Shown piece by piece: positions 10,501 through 23,500 of a stretch of 64,000 nucleotides of DNA. Under the pieces are notes generated by a model. The model was not told the DNA's origin. It searched no databases and saw only the letters and a list, made by a program, of their open reading frames with translations. The translations under genes and the position numbers were made by a program. Origin of the DNA: Triplophysa rosa (Eukaryota; Chordata; Actinopteri; Cypriniformes; Nemacheilidae); contig NC_079891.1 in assembly GCF_024868665.1 (NCBI RefSeq), positions 36,212,773 through 36,276,772 of the forward strand. Direction: 5' to 3'. The number at the start of each line of letters is the position of its first letter. The first letter of the stretch is position 1.

Positions 10501-11345
10501 CGCACAGATTCTGTTGTTTATGGTTGTAAGTGTACAGACGGCTGTAATGGACTGAAGTGATCAGATTGATGTCATCAGAAACTCTTAATTTCTGTGAAAA
10601 CAAACATGAGGGTTTATTTGAAGATGAATATCAGCCGTCTGTCAGTTCTGCAGAGTCTGAGGATAAAATCTTCATTCTGACACTGTCATGTGTTTATACT
10701 GCTCTACACATATCACATATCAGCTGCTTTACAACAACAATCAGATATGATGAAGTGAAGGATTCTATTCTGATGTTATTCATACTCGTCTCATCCCATC
10801 CGTGTTTTGCTGTCACTGTGGAGTTTGTCTACAGCGTGTTTCTTTTGTGTCCTTTACATTTAGTGTTCATCAGAACAACACACACGTGAGGCACATCGAC
10901 ACTTCCTCTGTGTCATGACTGATCCAAAAACACATGTCCCAGAATGCATTGTGAAGAGCGTTGATTAGAAAAGAGTGTTTGTAATATATGGAATGAGATT
11001 GTAAAACAGTCTCGCGGTCTCTGTCTTTGGTTCTTCATAGTTCACTTTGTTGTGATGATGTGTGAGGAAGATCAGTAACACACAAAACCCCAAATAACAA
11101 TCTGAACAAGACAGTGTTATATTTAATAAACATGAACGTGTCTGACAGTCTCTTGTTTCTCTCGTAGCACAACGGCTGAGCCTCCGCCCCCTCTCGTCCG
11201 CATCATCAACGGTTACATCAAGACACACCCACAAGACCACGGCAGACCCAATCGTGAGCAGATGTTCTCAGGCTCCGCCTCCTCATGGACAAGCACTGCT
11301 TTTATTCTGTATGTTCAAATTGCTCTTCTGACGCTTCACCTTTGA
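4587..11345 (+). CDS. Unidentified multi-exon protein-coding gene (partial)
   Basis: Three exons share one open frame with compatible splice phases. Exon 4587-4677 (acceptor TTGCAG, donor GTAACG) encodes 29 residues including FLGNNTVIEVLRSQGYEVEH. Exon 7273-7482 (acceptor GTGCAG, donor GTGAGG) encodes an acidic part (SSEDLTDSPLEPFLHDTEDH), then a helix and a strongly basic run (KLKKKRRNKQKKPQKHR) and HFNDLWVRLEE. Exon 11168 onward (acceptor TCGTAG) encodes TAEPPPPLVRIINGYIKTH and either splices at a GTGAGC donor after 11253 or reads to a stop at 11343-11345 with a short hydrophobic tail. In the first exon the other two frames contain stops, so the frame choice is firm. The 5' exons lie outside the window or were missed. 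The gene converges on hook3. I do not recognise the family; the basic stretch could be a nuclear localisation signal or nucleic-acid-binding segment, but that is only inference. Confidence 0.6.
5188..6408. mobile_element. Foldback element with ~410-bp inverted repeats
   Basis: The left arm, about 5188-5598, is the reverse complement of the right arm, about 5995-6408, with few mismatches. The outer ends read GGAGCGATTTTAGTCTCATT on the left and its reverse complement on the right, extending into ATAT-rich sequence. The central 400 bp (5600-5990) is not repeated and has no coding potential. It lies inside the L2 copy, so it inserted later. I cannot assign a superfamily; the target duplication is ambiguous because the flanks are AT-rich and palindromic. 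Confidence 0.85.
6500..7180 (-). pseudogene. L2-type LINE polymerase C-terminal fragment
   Basis: A 219-residue open stretch matches the region after the reverse-transcriptase catalytic core in teleost L2/CR1-like polymerases. It contains the characteristic SRTARNLGVVIDDRLNFTDH, SRLDYCNALLAGLP, NEPKRAHVTPL and LHWLSIVARIKFKTL blocks. The catalytic RT motifs and the endonuclease are absent. The normal end of the protein (KTHLFRQHL-like) is read in another frame near 6490-6530, so a frameshift is present. It is a dead remnant. Confidence 0.85.
7606..8348. mobile_element. TIR DNA transposon (non-autonomous)
   Basis: 743 bp with about 30-bp terminal inverted repeats, TATGGAAGCATATTGGTTGC at the left and its near-complement at the right, flanked by a 6-bp duplication CTCCTG (7600-7605 and 8349-8354). 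The interior is AT-rich and non-coding. It lies in the intron directly after exon 7273-7482. The superfamily is not assigned. Confidence 0.8.
8505..10510. mobile_element. 2-kb element with ~145-bp inverted ends
   Basis: The sequence at 8514-8648 (ATGGGATTACTTTTGTGTCA at its outer end) recurs inverted at 10368-10506. A further inner inverted match pairs GTCAATACTGAAGAC near 8880 with 10339-10356. The interior contains a short acidic-coding-like stretch on the minus strand near 9010-9080, but no intact frame. A separate small MITE (10124-10336) is nested near the right end. The arms are bordered by CGCA-rich sequence. I infer an old DNA transposon; superfamily unknown. Confidence 0.7.
10124..10336. 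mobile_element. Small MITE with ~30-bp TIRs, nested
   Basis: GGCTCTCACTAAATCCTTGG at the left end is matched by its exact reverse complement at the right end (10306-10336). The inner inverted match continues through GTGTTTCGAGTC. It is non-coding, about 213 bp, and nested inside the larger inverted-repeat element. Confidence 0.75.
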
Positions 11346-12899
11346 CCTCTGATGACCTCTTCATTTCCCTCACTTTCATGTACATATATGTCTAATGTAT
11401 GATCGATGTCATTTAGAGTTTTTGCTCTTCACTTCTCATTATATGTATTTAAGAGCCTTTATATTTTTGTGATAAAATCTGTTACTAACCAGCGTTGATA
11501 AATAAGCGTATTTCGCCTCTTCAGTAAAATTTCCTTTCTAGAACTTCGTGGCTTGTTGAATGTTTTTTTATTCGAGATTATTGGTTTAATTTATTAAATA
11601 GATGTTTTTAGTTGATGTGTTTGTTACAGTATTCTACAGAACTAATAAACTCTGACACGTGCGCTTGTATAGAATGTGTGAACACAGCAGCGTGACAATA
11701 TGAAGTGATATCATGTGAATGTTAGTTATGCGGTCTCGCTCTATAGACGCTGTGATCCTCGTTTACAGTTTCAGCTTCTGTGATGTCATTGTGAACAGAA
11801 ACGCCTCATACGTCTGTGTGATGTCCAGCAGCTTTTATGGACATGTGGGTGCCAGCATGTGTTTTATGTTTAATGTCTACGGTTCACATTCAGCTTCTTA
11901 AAACACAGAGAGATTGATTTTCCTCACAGGAATTCATACAGAAGAACCAACAGCAACCGCGCTTCATCCTTTTTATTTCAAGAAACAGCAGGAAGGTTTT
12001 TAGATTGGTTAAGTGCTTCTGAAAGATTCTCTAGAGCGAAAGCTCTGACATCTAGTTTATTTGACTTTATACAATCATAGGAACGAGTTTGAGGGCTATT
12101 TTAACAGGATTTACTTTGGTGGTTTCAAATCAAATTTGGGAATGTTTCAGCCTTTTCTACTCTGACGGACTTTTCTTTTTTCTTCAAAGGAATTACCATA
12201 TTATTTTAGACATCGTTGTCATGGTCATTTTATTTACATTTTTTAAAACATACCATTTTAATACAATTGTATTTTTTGCCCTGCAAAAATGTGAAGACCC
12301 CTGGTCCATAATGTCATGTGTAAAAAAATGATAAATGCTAGAAATGTCCTGTCTGTTTTTCTCATGTTTTTCTATTTCTCGTGTGTTTATGACATCTATT
12401 TGAGGTCAGAGATGATTCTATTGGGATTCTCTGTGGTGACATCAATCAGAACTTTGACTAGATGAACCCTTCCATTCATCACACATGTGTATTCACACAC
12501 ACGCACGCACGCACGCACGCACGCACGCACCATCATTATTCTCAAAGACACTCGAGCAGCTCACAGACGTTTCATCACAGACCACTAAAACCAAAGCAGA
12601 ATATCAGAATGACTTACATGACCATCACACACATTAAAGTGCAACAGTAATTCAGAAAGAATTCATAAAAAAAACCCTAAAATATCAGCAGATTCTCTGA
12701 GGTTCAGAATCTACAATTTAAATGAACACACGAGTAAAAAACACGTCTGTTCTTTCACACTGTATGATCTCTAAAGTGAATTATTTACTCAAATCTTTCA
12801 GCAGGTGATTTGACTTTTGTGTCATGAACAGAGAGTTGACATATTCATTTAATAAAGACGATCATGATGTGAAAAGCAGTTCTTCCCGCCCTGTCTGCA
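11346..12899. other. Intergenic or 3' flanking DNA
   Basis: AT-rich, with no exon that I can support. An AATAAA at 11644-11649 could serve as the polyadenylation signal of the upstream plus-strand gene if exon 11168 is terminal. An (ACGC)n microsatellite lies at about 12498-12531. Confidence 0.4.
12498..12531. repeat. (ACGC)n microsatellite
   Basis: About eight ACGC units preceded by a short CA run. Confidence 0.9.
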
Positions 12900-12902
12900 T
12901 TA

Positions 12903-13135
12903 GGGGCGATTCACATTTCGCATCTTTTGCACGCGCAAGTTCGTTATTTTAAATGTAGACACGTGGCAAGCGCGCACAAATAGGGAGCAACGCGGTCGCG
13001 ATGCGCATGCGGTGCGACGCTCCCGTTTTTCTAGGCGCGTCGGCGCCGCATCGAGATGAAAATAGTTCAACTTCACAATGCCGCACGCTCACAGCATGAG
13101 AAAGCAGCGCGGCTCGCGGAAATGTGACTCGCCCC
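12903..13135. mobile_element. PIF/Harbinger-type MITE
   Basis: 233 bp. It begins GGGGCGATTCACATTTCGC and ends in the inverse (GCGGAAATGTGACTCGCCCC), flanked by a TTA duplication (12900-12902 and 13136-13138). A 3-bp TTA target duplication is typical of PIF/Harbinger. The interior is CpG-rich compared with its surroundings. Confidence 0.85.
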
Positions 13136-13138
13136 TTA

Positions 13139-14815
13139 TTCTTCCAGCCGTATTTTATTCACGGTGCTGGTTTTGGGTCTTCATTGGGTCTCGTTCTAAA
13201 AGCATTTTCCTGAACAAGCATGTATAGCACATCCCTGCAAACAGAAAGACGAGACATGTTATGTTATATGTTATGTTATGTTGGTTTTCATTTAATGGAT
13301 ATTTGAACCTCACAGAGACGTTATCAAGATTTCTCATCAGCCGGAAAGTGTTTCAGTTCTTGCGAGAGTTCTGAGGAGCTGTGGAAAAACCCAGCAGGAC
13401 ACTGAGAGAAAGCAGACAGATGAATATTAATAGACATTCTGAGATGTGAACTCTTGATTGTATCTTACAGGAATGTTACTGCGGCTCATAGAAGGTTTTG
13501 GGTTTGTCAAAACTGGTTAAAGCGACATAAACCACACCTCAGGGATCTCACACGTTACATCCGCTCTTTAAATTGATCATGACGAAAAACGTGTGAAATA
13601 TGAATCACAGAGGCAAATGCAGTAGAATCGATGTGTGTCATTTCTGTGTCTGACCACGTCAAACAAAACTTCCTGTGAGCAGCTTGAATCAGGCAGTCAT
13701 CATCAAAATAATGATTCAACCCCGAGACCAAACTCTGAGCTTCTGTGACCTCTGGACCGAGTCTACTGCTCTCTTTCGCTGTAGTTTACATGGTTCAGTT
13801 TGTACTGATGAAAATGACATTTACGCATTCACCGTATACGTGTAGTTTGTGTGTTCCCTGCATGGGACTGTCGATGCATTGCTCTACCAGTGAAGAAAGA
13901 GCCGAGCCTGTGAAAAACATTTTGACATTTGCCAAATGAATGAAAGCCTATACACTCTTCACTCTATTACAGCAGAGGAGGATTTGTTCAAGATTCGGGT
14001 TTGGCTGCAGATGACGACAGATCATCGCATGAATGACCGGTGTTGGCCTACACAGCGCTGTAAACCCTTCACTAGAACTATTACTCACATTTTCATCTGA
14101 AAGATCCCTCACCTCTGCGACAAATACATCAAATCTCAGACGCTTTACACATGTATTTCTAATCTCCCACAAACACAATCATTCACTTAACAGACAGAAC
14201 TGGGGCACAAAACCCATTATATACACGCATTCATCAGAGCTAACAGAGTTTGAAGCCAAAAGTACACACACACGGCTGTGAAGTTGTGCCACGTCTGAGA
14301 TAACAAACAATAAGTTTCGAGAATCTGCCACTGCTCCATTAATATTCTCAGATTTATCCTTATCGGTGTCTGTTGGGGTTTCATGCTTTCTTCAAAATAA
14401 ACACCAACCATAATCGCAATCTCCTGAGGCTCAACCAGTCAGATTCACTATCAAGACACATTTTCAATGATGGCAAAATTTGTTCTGACTTTTTTTTAAA
14501 TGACTGAGTTTAGAGCAAAGGAAACTCCATTCCTTGTGCTCCTTCCTTCCGGAAAGTTTCATATGAACCCGAGGACACTTTGATTTAGTCAAATACGAAA
14601 CACTAAAATCAGAACATCTGAAAGGTCAACATTGAGCACTAATGTTAGTTTTCGCTCTACGCTCTCCGGATCTTCTGAAACTTCATCCCTTCTGGTTTAC
14701 TGATAATGGAGAGGACAGAGAAAACATCAACATCAAGTGTTAAATGAACAACATTCAAACGAGATAATGCAAATAATACAAACGTCAGCCAATTTTCAAT
14801 CATGAATCTTTTATA
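13139..14815. other. No recognised feature
   Basis: Intergenic DNA between the unidentified gene and the end of hook3. I see no exon, repeat or RNA gene. Confidence 0.4.
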
Positions 14816-14820
14816 CAAGC

Positions 14821-17026
14821 TTTATTTACAACTTGAACAACAACTGTACAGTTTTGTAGCATTGGAAGCACAAACTCCTCAAAAGAGTTTTAATGAAGAC
14901 ACAGCATGAATTGCATCTAATAATCCATCCGTTCTTGTAAAACTGCCTCACATACAGCATGTACATATTCTATACAAACAATATAAAACTTGGCAAGTTG
15001 AAAGAAGCATCCGAACTACATATCAGCTAAATGTAATGAGAGAATAAAAACAAAACTGTAACTGTATTTTCCAAAATGTTCATCTGGTGCAGGCGAGAGA
15101 AGTTTATATGACCCTCTGAAAAACCTCTTTCTAATACAAACTGAAATATTAAAATCCTGCATTAAAAACAACACAAACACAAATATATATATATATATAT
15201 ATATATGCTGGAGAATGAATATTCATCAATTTACTTGTGGAAAACAGCAGCAGAATTCAAATTAAAGTTGTCTGAGCAACATCATATCTAAAGTAAAACG
15301 CACATACTGATCTCACACAAAAAAAGAAGCGGTTGCAACACTGTCGGTAACAGATCAGACGTGTCCATAGGACAGCTGTGAGTGGAAATACTGCGTTGTC
15401 AGATACACACGTCCATCAGAGCAGCCGAACCATAAAGACAGAATCAATAAATACGAGTGAAGGCACAGTGACTCAATCTTCTGTCAGTAACTCCAGATCA
15501 AATACTGTCACACAATTCCACACAGATTATAAAACAATAAAACACAAATGCGGAGATGTCCGATGAAAACCAAAAAGATCATCGTTCTGCAAGTCAGGTT
15601 CTGACACTGATCACAGGTCAGTTTTAAAGACAACACACATGACAGAATGATTGACACCTCACTGACCCGTCATGTGACCACAGGGGCGTGTTAGTACCAC
15701 ACGGCTTCAGCGGTTAGAAGTTCATGATGTGTTAGTGGGTACGGATGAGTTAAACGAAAAGTCATGTAGCCCCGCCCCCTGCTGGTCATGCTTTAACATC
15801 ACTAGAAAAGAGGAGATGGACATCTGTCAGTCAAACACATTTCACTGTTAGTTACTCCACATTCAGAATGTACAAATGTGTTGATGATGCTCTTGTGTTT
15901 GTAGGGCCGCAATGTGGGGATAACAATCAAATGCTTTTGTTCTCAGAGAAAATTAATCTATTAAAAAAGCAGATTCACAACGAGATGCTGAACATCAGGC
16001 TAAAGTCTTCAGTTTTCATGTTTTTCGATAAATGTTGTTGGGAAGGTGTCTGAATGACAGCCATGATGACATCACAGATGTGGATTCATCATGAGAATGT
16101 GTGCTGTGTGTAAAATGAAGGCGCAGTGAATGAAAACCAACAATGAAGATCTTCAAACTCATGTCTAACAATCGTGTTCATCAAAGATTTCAAACACAGA
16201 CTCTTTCGATGCATAGATACAAACGTCTTATTATAAAACGGTCAGTTCTGGTCCTTGATTCTGATTGGTTGAGCAGAGTTCTAAGCTGTTATAAAATACC
16301 CCGATTTATAACGGCTGACCCCATTACATAGCCTAAATAGCACTTGATTTACTTTATTTTATGAAACCTTGCTACACACATGGAATAACCGTTGTCTAAA
16401 AGCAATAAGCCGTGTGAAGCCATGTGTTACAAGAGCATTTTATTTATTAACAGCTAAAGGGGGTTTAATGACTCCGCTTCACGTCGTGCCACAACGCCCT
16501 CAGCTGTTATAAAATGCACTGTAACCCACTGCTTCTTGCGTTAATGACTCGTCAAATAAAAGAGACGTGAGAAAGAGGAGGAAAAATTCAGAACAACAGA
16601 AGATCTTTCAGATGTCCAGACGAAATTAAAGCTGACACTATAAAATATACTCCAAAACTATACTTAAAAATATTCAAATGAACATGATCTGCAAAAACGA
16701 AATAAAACATATGGCTTGAACTTTTGTCTGGCAAACATTCTGATGTTTGTCCTGCGGTTCATGCATCTGTAGAATAGAGAATAAAAACAGGAGCGTGTGC
16801 ATCATGCCGCTTGGCCTTTGTCTGTTATCTTGATGCATATAAACAGGGTTAACGTTGAGCGGAGCAGCATCTCGTCTTGAAAACAGAGAACCGGAGTGAA
16901 ACACAGAGCAGCTCTGTCAGATACCACACATCAGTTCAGAGAATGAGTCGGAGGAAGGAGGTGTCCTGATTGGCTACAGTGGTGCTGTGGTGAGGGTAGC
17001 CATGGCGACAGGCAGCGCAGGACGTT
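14821..17026 (-). other. hook3: Probable hook3 3' UTR
   Basis: The hook3 stop codon is at 17027-17029. Downstream on the minus strand, AATAAA occurs at 14826-14821 in a context that looks like the end of a long UTR. Within it are a (TA)n run at 15184-15206 and an interspersed-repeat-like block at 16245-16540 (see that entry). The extent is inferred from the polyadenylation signal only. Confidence 0.4.
16245..16540. repeat. Probable interspersed repeat
   Basis: A block containing CAGTTCTGGTCCTTGATTCT, GATTGGTTGAGC and two copies of GCTGTTATAAAAT (near 16287 and 16503). I recall this sequence type as repetitive in teleosts but cannot name the family. Confidence 0.4.
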
Positions 17027-17465
17027 CTACCTGGCTGCGGTGGGCTGCACGTGGCCCGGATACGCCCGGCGGGCGCTGGTGGCCTGTCTCTGTCGGGCCA
17101 GGAAAGACTGACCCGATCCCGTGCTGGCCAATCGATCCTCAGCCGCTTTCTTCTGCAGAGCCATTCCCTGAGACAACAACACAACATCACACATAAACAC
17201 ACAACACATTCTCTTGACCTAACAGAGACACCATCTCGACAGTGTGATTGATTGATTGACAGGTGAGTAGGTGCTCCTTCACATTAGTGTTTATCTGATG
17301 TGGTCACGTGATCGGGAGCGTCTCTCAGCTGAACTGAAGTTGGGTTTTTACGCACCATATTGTACCAGGCAGACACAATGAGTTTCTCCTCCTGATCTCG
17401 CTGAGACTTTGTCTTGTCGTACTCCTTCTGCACACACACGCACACGCACACGCACACGCACACGC

Positions 17466-17501
<36 letters not shown>

Positions 17502-20500
17502 CAGTCACGTATGGTAACAGTAACAGTGTGTGTGTGTGTGTGTGTGTGTTTATTGTAAGTGTGTGTGTGACCTCTAGAGAGTGCAGCATTCTCTCTCTCT
17601 CCTGCAGCTGGTTCTTCAGGGCTTGAACTTCAGGAGCAGAACCTTGATTTTGTTTGGGGTCCAGAGTCCGAATCACCTGCACACCCAAATAAACATTACA
17701 CACATACACGCACGCACGCACAAGGAAGAGTGTGTAATGTTATACGCACACTTTTGGCTTTCTCCAGGTATTTCTTGTATCTTTCTTCCATCTGTTTCAT
17801 ATCTTCATCTTTCTTCTTGAGCGCTTCCTCCAGTTCTTCAATGGTCTGAGCTGAAATGGTCAAGCGAGGATCATCATTAGCATTAGCGTCTGAACACACA
17901 CTCACTGCAGCTATTTCACACAGATGAGTCTCACCGCTGGAAAACATTCTGCTCTCCATATCTTCAATCACACAACTCTTCTTCTGTAGTTCATTAGACA
18001 CATCTCTTAACTTCTCTCTGAAGAGCAAAGACAAACAGCACATTGACTGTGTGACCTCTGACATCATCATCATCAGTACATGCTCGGGATGATGTCTGAT
18101 ACTCACAGATGTTCCTGACATTTCCTCTTCATTACAGCAGACTGAAGACAGAGAGAGAGAGAGAAAACAGAAGAAGTCACACAAACTAACTGATGCATTC
18201 AAGCTCGTTCTGACACTGAAGCGCCCCCTGATGGACAGAGAATGAAACAAGCATTTTCTGTGCAGTCTTTCACTGAGGAAAGTGTAAAGCAGCAGTGAGA
18301 AAGAGATTTGTGATGTCACAGCAGATTACAACCAACACCAATGACATCACATCCTCACATCTCATGGCATACATCAAACCCCTTTCCATAAGACATTCAT
18401 GTAATGCAGTGAAAGACACGTCAGAGTGATGATGAGCAGTACAGAGATGAACGCTGCGGTCGGGAGTCATGCAGGAGCCATCTGACCATCAAATATCACC
18501 CATCATGCAACAGTGCTTTGCTTTCAGAGAGAAATGATGAAGAGAGCTCAACAGAGGACAAGCACACGCACCACAGCGCGAGAGAGAGCACACAGAAAAG
18601 ACGAGACGCAACAAGTGGTATCAGTGCATGAAGTGAGATGGTGATGGTAATGGGGACACACACAAACACACGCACACACACACGCACGCGCACATGCACG
18701 CGCGCACACACACACACACACGCGTGCTTCTGATGATGTCATCACCCTCCACACAGAACTGACAGGACGACCAATGGCATGCCAGGATCAAGCTACAACA
18801 TGAGTGACATCACATTAGTAAACATGTGCACACACACAGCAGAATGTTAGTACAGGTGAGATCCACATCACATCACACACGTGACCCCCCCACTCACATC
18901 ATCTGATTTAGATCCGTGTTCCTGAAGAGACTTCTGCAGTTCCTCCACCTGAGACTGACGCTCCAGTAACCTCTGATTCACTAGTCTGATGACACACACA
19001 AACACGCACACACGTTAAAGTGTGTCACAGTGTGTGTGTGTGTGTGTGTGTGTTGTAGTGACCTGCTCTCTGTCTCCAGTTCATTCTTTCTGCTGTTGGC
19101 GTCCTCCAGTAAGCTGGTGAGCAGAGCGATCTGTTCATTATCTGATCCCTCCTGAGCCAACTTCAACATCTTATTCTCATGCTGCAGTCGAATCAGACGC
19201 TCCCTGACAACAACAACACCACAATATAATCACACACCTGAACACCAGACATTCAGCCTGATGGCACACACACACTTTATGGAGCGGGTCGCTCAGGTTT
19301 ATTCAGCGAGTCACTTGTTCATGCTGTCTCCTTTTCTCCCCATTTGATCATAGTTCTGAAAACTCCTAGTAGCTTCATAAAGACACGCAGAAAATACCAA
19401 TGATATGAAATATATATCAACACGAGGGAACGGACAAGAAGTTAAACTAACCGAAGGAATGGATTCTTAACAAATGAATCCAACAAACACATGAGCCTGA
19501 ACGTAGTGATGGGAAGTCATTTCAATTGTGTTTTAGCATCAGCTGCTCATGTCGTTTAAAGTCTGTGAGAGAGATTATGAGCGTGAGTGAATCTATACAC
19601 TAGAAAGCTCTTGAGTGAATGTTTCAAGCGGTGTGAAAGGAGATCCGCCGTTTGTGAACATCAACACATGAAACGGAATCAGATGCATTAAAGCTCTGAG
19701 AAACGTGTGTTGCCTGCACGAGCCCGTCTCAGAACTGCGATTGTGTGTCTGTCACATACCGAATCTCTGGTGTAACAATTTCTGCAGCCAGCGAATCGGA
19801 CGGCTCGTTACTTCCGAGTGGCACCAAACCTGAGGAAAACACTTTTGATCAGACCCACGGTATCATCCGCTTATACGCTCTGTTCAGTTTGTTTTCTATC
19901 TATTATTGTTGTGTATTGAGTCAAATAAATTCCATGAAGGCCTGAAAGATGAAATGTAAATCAGTGTAACACACGGCTCTTCATTGTTTTAATAGTATTT
20001 TTTGTGCGTTCCTTGTGTTGTTTAAAATGAGTGAATGTGTCACCTGATGTGAGCTGAGACTCCTGAGCTTTCACACACTTCAGCTCTTCAATCGTCTCCT
20101 TCAGAGAATCTCTCTCTGTTCTCATCCTCTACACACACGCACGCGCACGCACACAGAAAGAGAGGAGTAAGACACAAAACATCTAAACAAAGATGAACCC
20201 ATCGTGTGTAACGAGTGAGAAAACGCATAATAAAGATGTCTTACATCTTTGTCCTTCTGAAGAGAGTCGACTTTCTCCTTCACACGCTTATACTCAAACT
20301 CCATCTTATCGCCTTTTTTGGACTCCTCAGAGAGTTTGTTCTGAAGTTCCACCACCTGAAAACACATCACTCGTCATGAGGTCACTTCCTGAGCATTATT
20401 GTGTGTTTGGTGACACCACTGCAGAATGAGTTCTTGATAATTGGTTGAAATCAAAACGCTCACAGTTTTTAGTTTGTGAGGTTCATTATTCAGCTGTCTA

Positions 20501-23500
20501 GAGTCCACAGATGTTTGCTCAGTGCCAGTTGGATTAAACCGTTCTATTTTACAAACCCTTTATTAGGGATGTGCCCGAATGTTCAAATATTCGATCCGCA
20601 ATAATTATTTGAATATTAAAAATGCTATTCGAATATTCGTTTTTTCAAACGAATAAAAAACTGCGTCACCACAGGGTTAAGTTATACCGCTACAGAATTG
20701 GGATACAGGATACAATATTCATGCGATATGAATATTTAATGATAATTATAAGCTTGATGTGAAATTGTGACTAAATAAAACGTAACAAATGACGTCATCA
20801 TGAACTTCATTTAAATACAGGAATATTTGAATCTGAAATGATTGAAAACTGCTCATCCCCGCCCTTTATAGCTGGTGCAGAAGTGAGGTTTGCGACAGTA
20901 TTAACAGCCAGACATTTGTTTTTAACATGACTTCAGTAAAACAAGAAGTTTCTTCATCACACACACCTGTCTCTTGTAGGTTTCCAGCTGTCCTCGTGTG
21001 GCATTGGCTTTACGCAGATCTTCCTCCAGAGTGACTGTGTTCTGCATGTAGCTGGTGTTCTTCTCCTCTAAGAGCTTCACCTGACGTCTCAGGTCTCCAA
21101 GATCCTCCAGCTTCTTCTTATACACCTCCACCTGAGCCTCCAGCTTCGACACCTTATCAGAGGAGTGCCTGACACACGCACACACGTGCACACACACACA
21201 GTTTAGAGTTCATCCTGACGCCTGACCTCTGACCTCCGGTCTGTATCTCACCTGAGAACATCTATCTCATCTTTCAGTGACTGCGCCTCCTCGGCCAGAG
21301 AGGTCAAGTCCTCGTTTTGACCCCTGACCTCCAGTAACTCCTTCTCCAGCTCCTCACATCGAATACGGTAATCATCTTTAGCTGCTTCCAGTCTGAAACA
21401 CACAGAGACAGACAGGTGACGTCTGAGGAAAACATTTCACTAAAACTGAAGTCTCGATGTTTCTTTAACTGACAACCGAGTGAATGTCACAAGAACACGT
21501 CCCGGTCAAATATTTGACAATGTATCCACTGTCAGTCAGGACCATAAACACTACTGGTGTTTTCAGTCAGGTCCTGTTGGATGCTGTGGTGTTGTACTTC
21601 ATAAACTCTTATTCAACTTCACTATCACACAAGTTCATTCACACACTGCTGTTTTTATTCCTGTGGCCCCGCCCATCATGAACTCTCATTGGTCCAAAAG
21701 CTCACTAGCTGTGCGTGACCACTCAAAATCACTGATACCGCTTTTCCACCGGGGCTGGATAGGTGCCGGAGCCCAAATGGCAACCGGGCCGCGCTTTTCC
21801 AGTCCAAAAATTCCTGGGCCGGTGCCAAGATATTGGTTCCGATCTGGCCCCGAAACCTTGCTGGTCTCGAACTAGGGAACCTACGTTGTCAGTAGGAGGA
21901 GCTTTCTCTGGATACTGCAGTTTGAAACGGCAACAGAGCAAGAAAGCTGTACAGTGTTCGTAATATTATTGTTATTATGTTACTAAATGAATTTTAAAGA
22001 ATTATTTAGGCGAGAATGTACGTGTTTAAAGTTAAAATCTGTGGTCGGTTAATAAAGATGGTGTCTGTTTTAAAATGAGCTTGGATGTTTTCAGAGATGT
22101 GAGCTCCACGCAACCACCGAGTGCTCGGCGCTCATGCAGTCCTTCTGAAACTCATCGCTGCCTCTGATGTCTGATATCTGTAGCGGTTAAACATGATATA
22201 TACTTATAATATCATGCCTTATAAATCTGTTATTTGTACCTGGTCAAATCGCTTGACTGAAGGCAAAGTTAAGTTTCATAACTTGATATTTTTGATTGAA
22301 CTTTGTATTAAAGTGCTTCCTTGTGCTTTTGACCAAATCATTTGCTTTTAAATTACGTATTGAACAAACATCTTACACGTTCTAATAATAGATTGTTTTT
22401 TATATCATATTTCATTTTATTAAAAAACAGTAAGAATAATCAGAGTAGGCATATGTTGCCTAAATCACGTATGACTATTTTAAAACGGGAAATGACAGGA
22501 AGCACTGTTGTGTTTTATATCGTTCTATTTCATATTACTCACTTTAAATATAAATTTACATGGAAAAAATATGAACTGGGATTGACGTAGAGGATTCTGC
22601 TCCCTGCCAGTGGAAACGCGAGCCGGTTCTGAACGGTGCCATCCTCGGCCCCGGTGGAAAAGCGGTACGAGTCACTCACACTTTCAGTGTGGACACAGAC
22701 AGCTCAGTATATCTGTGAGGACACGGCGGTAAAATCAGTGTCATGCACGTCCTCCTCAAGTTTTATTGTGCATGAGGTGGGTGTGAGCGCTGATGTCATC
22801 TCACCTGAAGGTCTCTTCCTGCAGCTGTTCGAGTTGGGTCTGCAGCTGCAGGTGTCTGCGGCCGGCCGGACTGTTCAGATCCTCGATGGAGTCAGATTGG
22901 TTGAGTCTCTCCATTAACACCTGATTCTCAGCCAGCAGACTGCTCTTCTCCTCCTGAAGAGCCGCCACCTGACACACGCACACGCACACACACGTCTGGT
23001 TTACTATCTCCGTGGGGACAGTCCATAGGCGTAATGTTTTTTATACTGTACAAACTGTATATTTTATCCCCTAACCCTACCCCTAAACCTAAAGATCATA
23101 GAACACTTTTTGCAGTTTTAGATTTTTAAAAAATATCGTTCTGTACAATTTATAAGCTTTTGTGCCCATGAGGACCTCAATTTTGGTCCCCACAGTGACA
23201 CGAGTCCCCATGTGTTGGTGTGTATTCAGGTTTAGGTCCCCACCGGGATATACAAACATGAACACACACACACTGTGAACTCAAGCAAAGCAGCCGTCAC
23301 ATGTTAAAATACACATGTATGATATTCTTGCACATGACAGCACTATAGCACTCAAACTGATCTCTGATCTGTCATATGAAGCACTACGGCCTGCTAAAGA
23401 TCTGCAGATCACTTGTCTTGCCCATGATGGCATCTCATGCTGCTGCAAAGACTTGTGGGTGAGCAGAGCTGCTGCCATGGGAACCATTGGGCCAAAGAGA

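Noticed and set aside
21480..21875. 131-codon plus-strand frame
   Set aside because: Runs from hook3 intron into a TIR element; no homology recognised.
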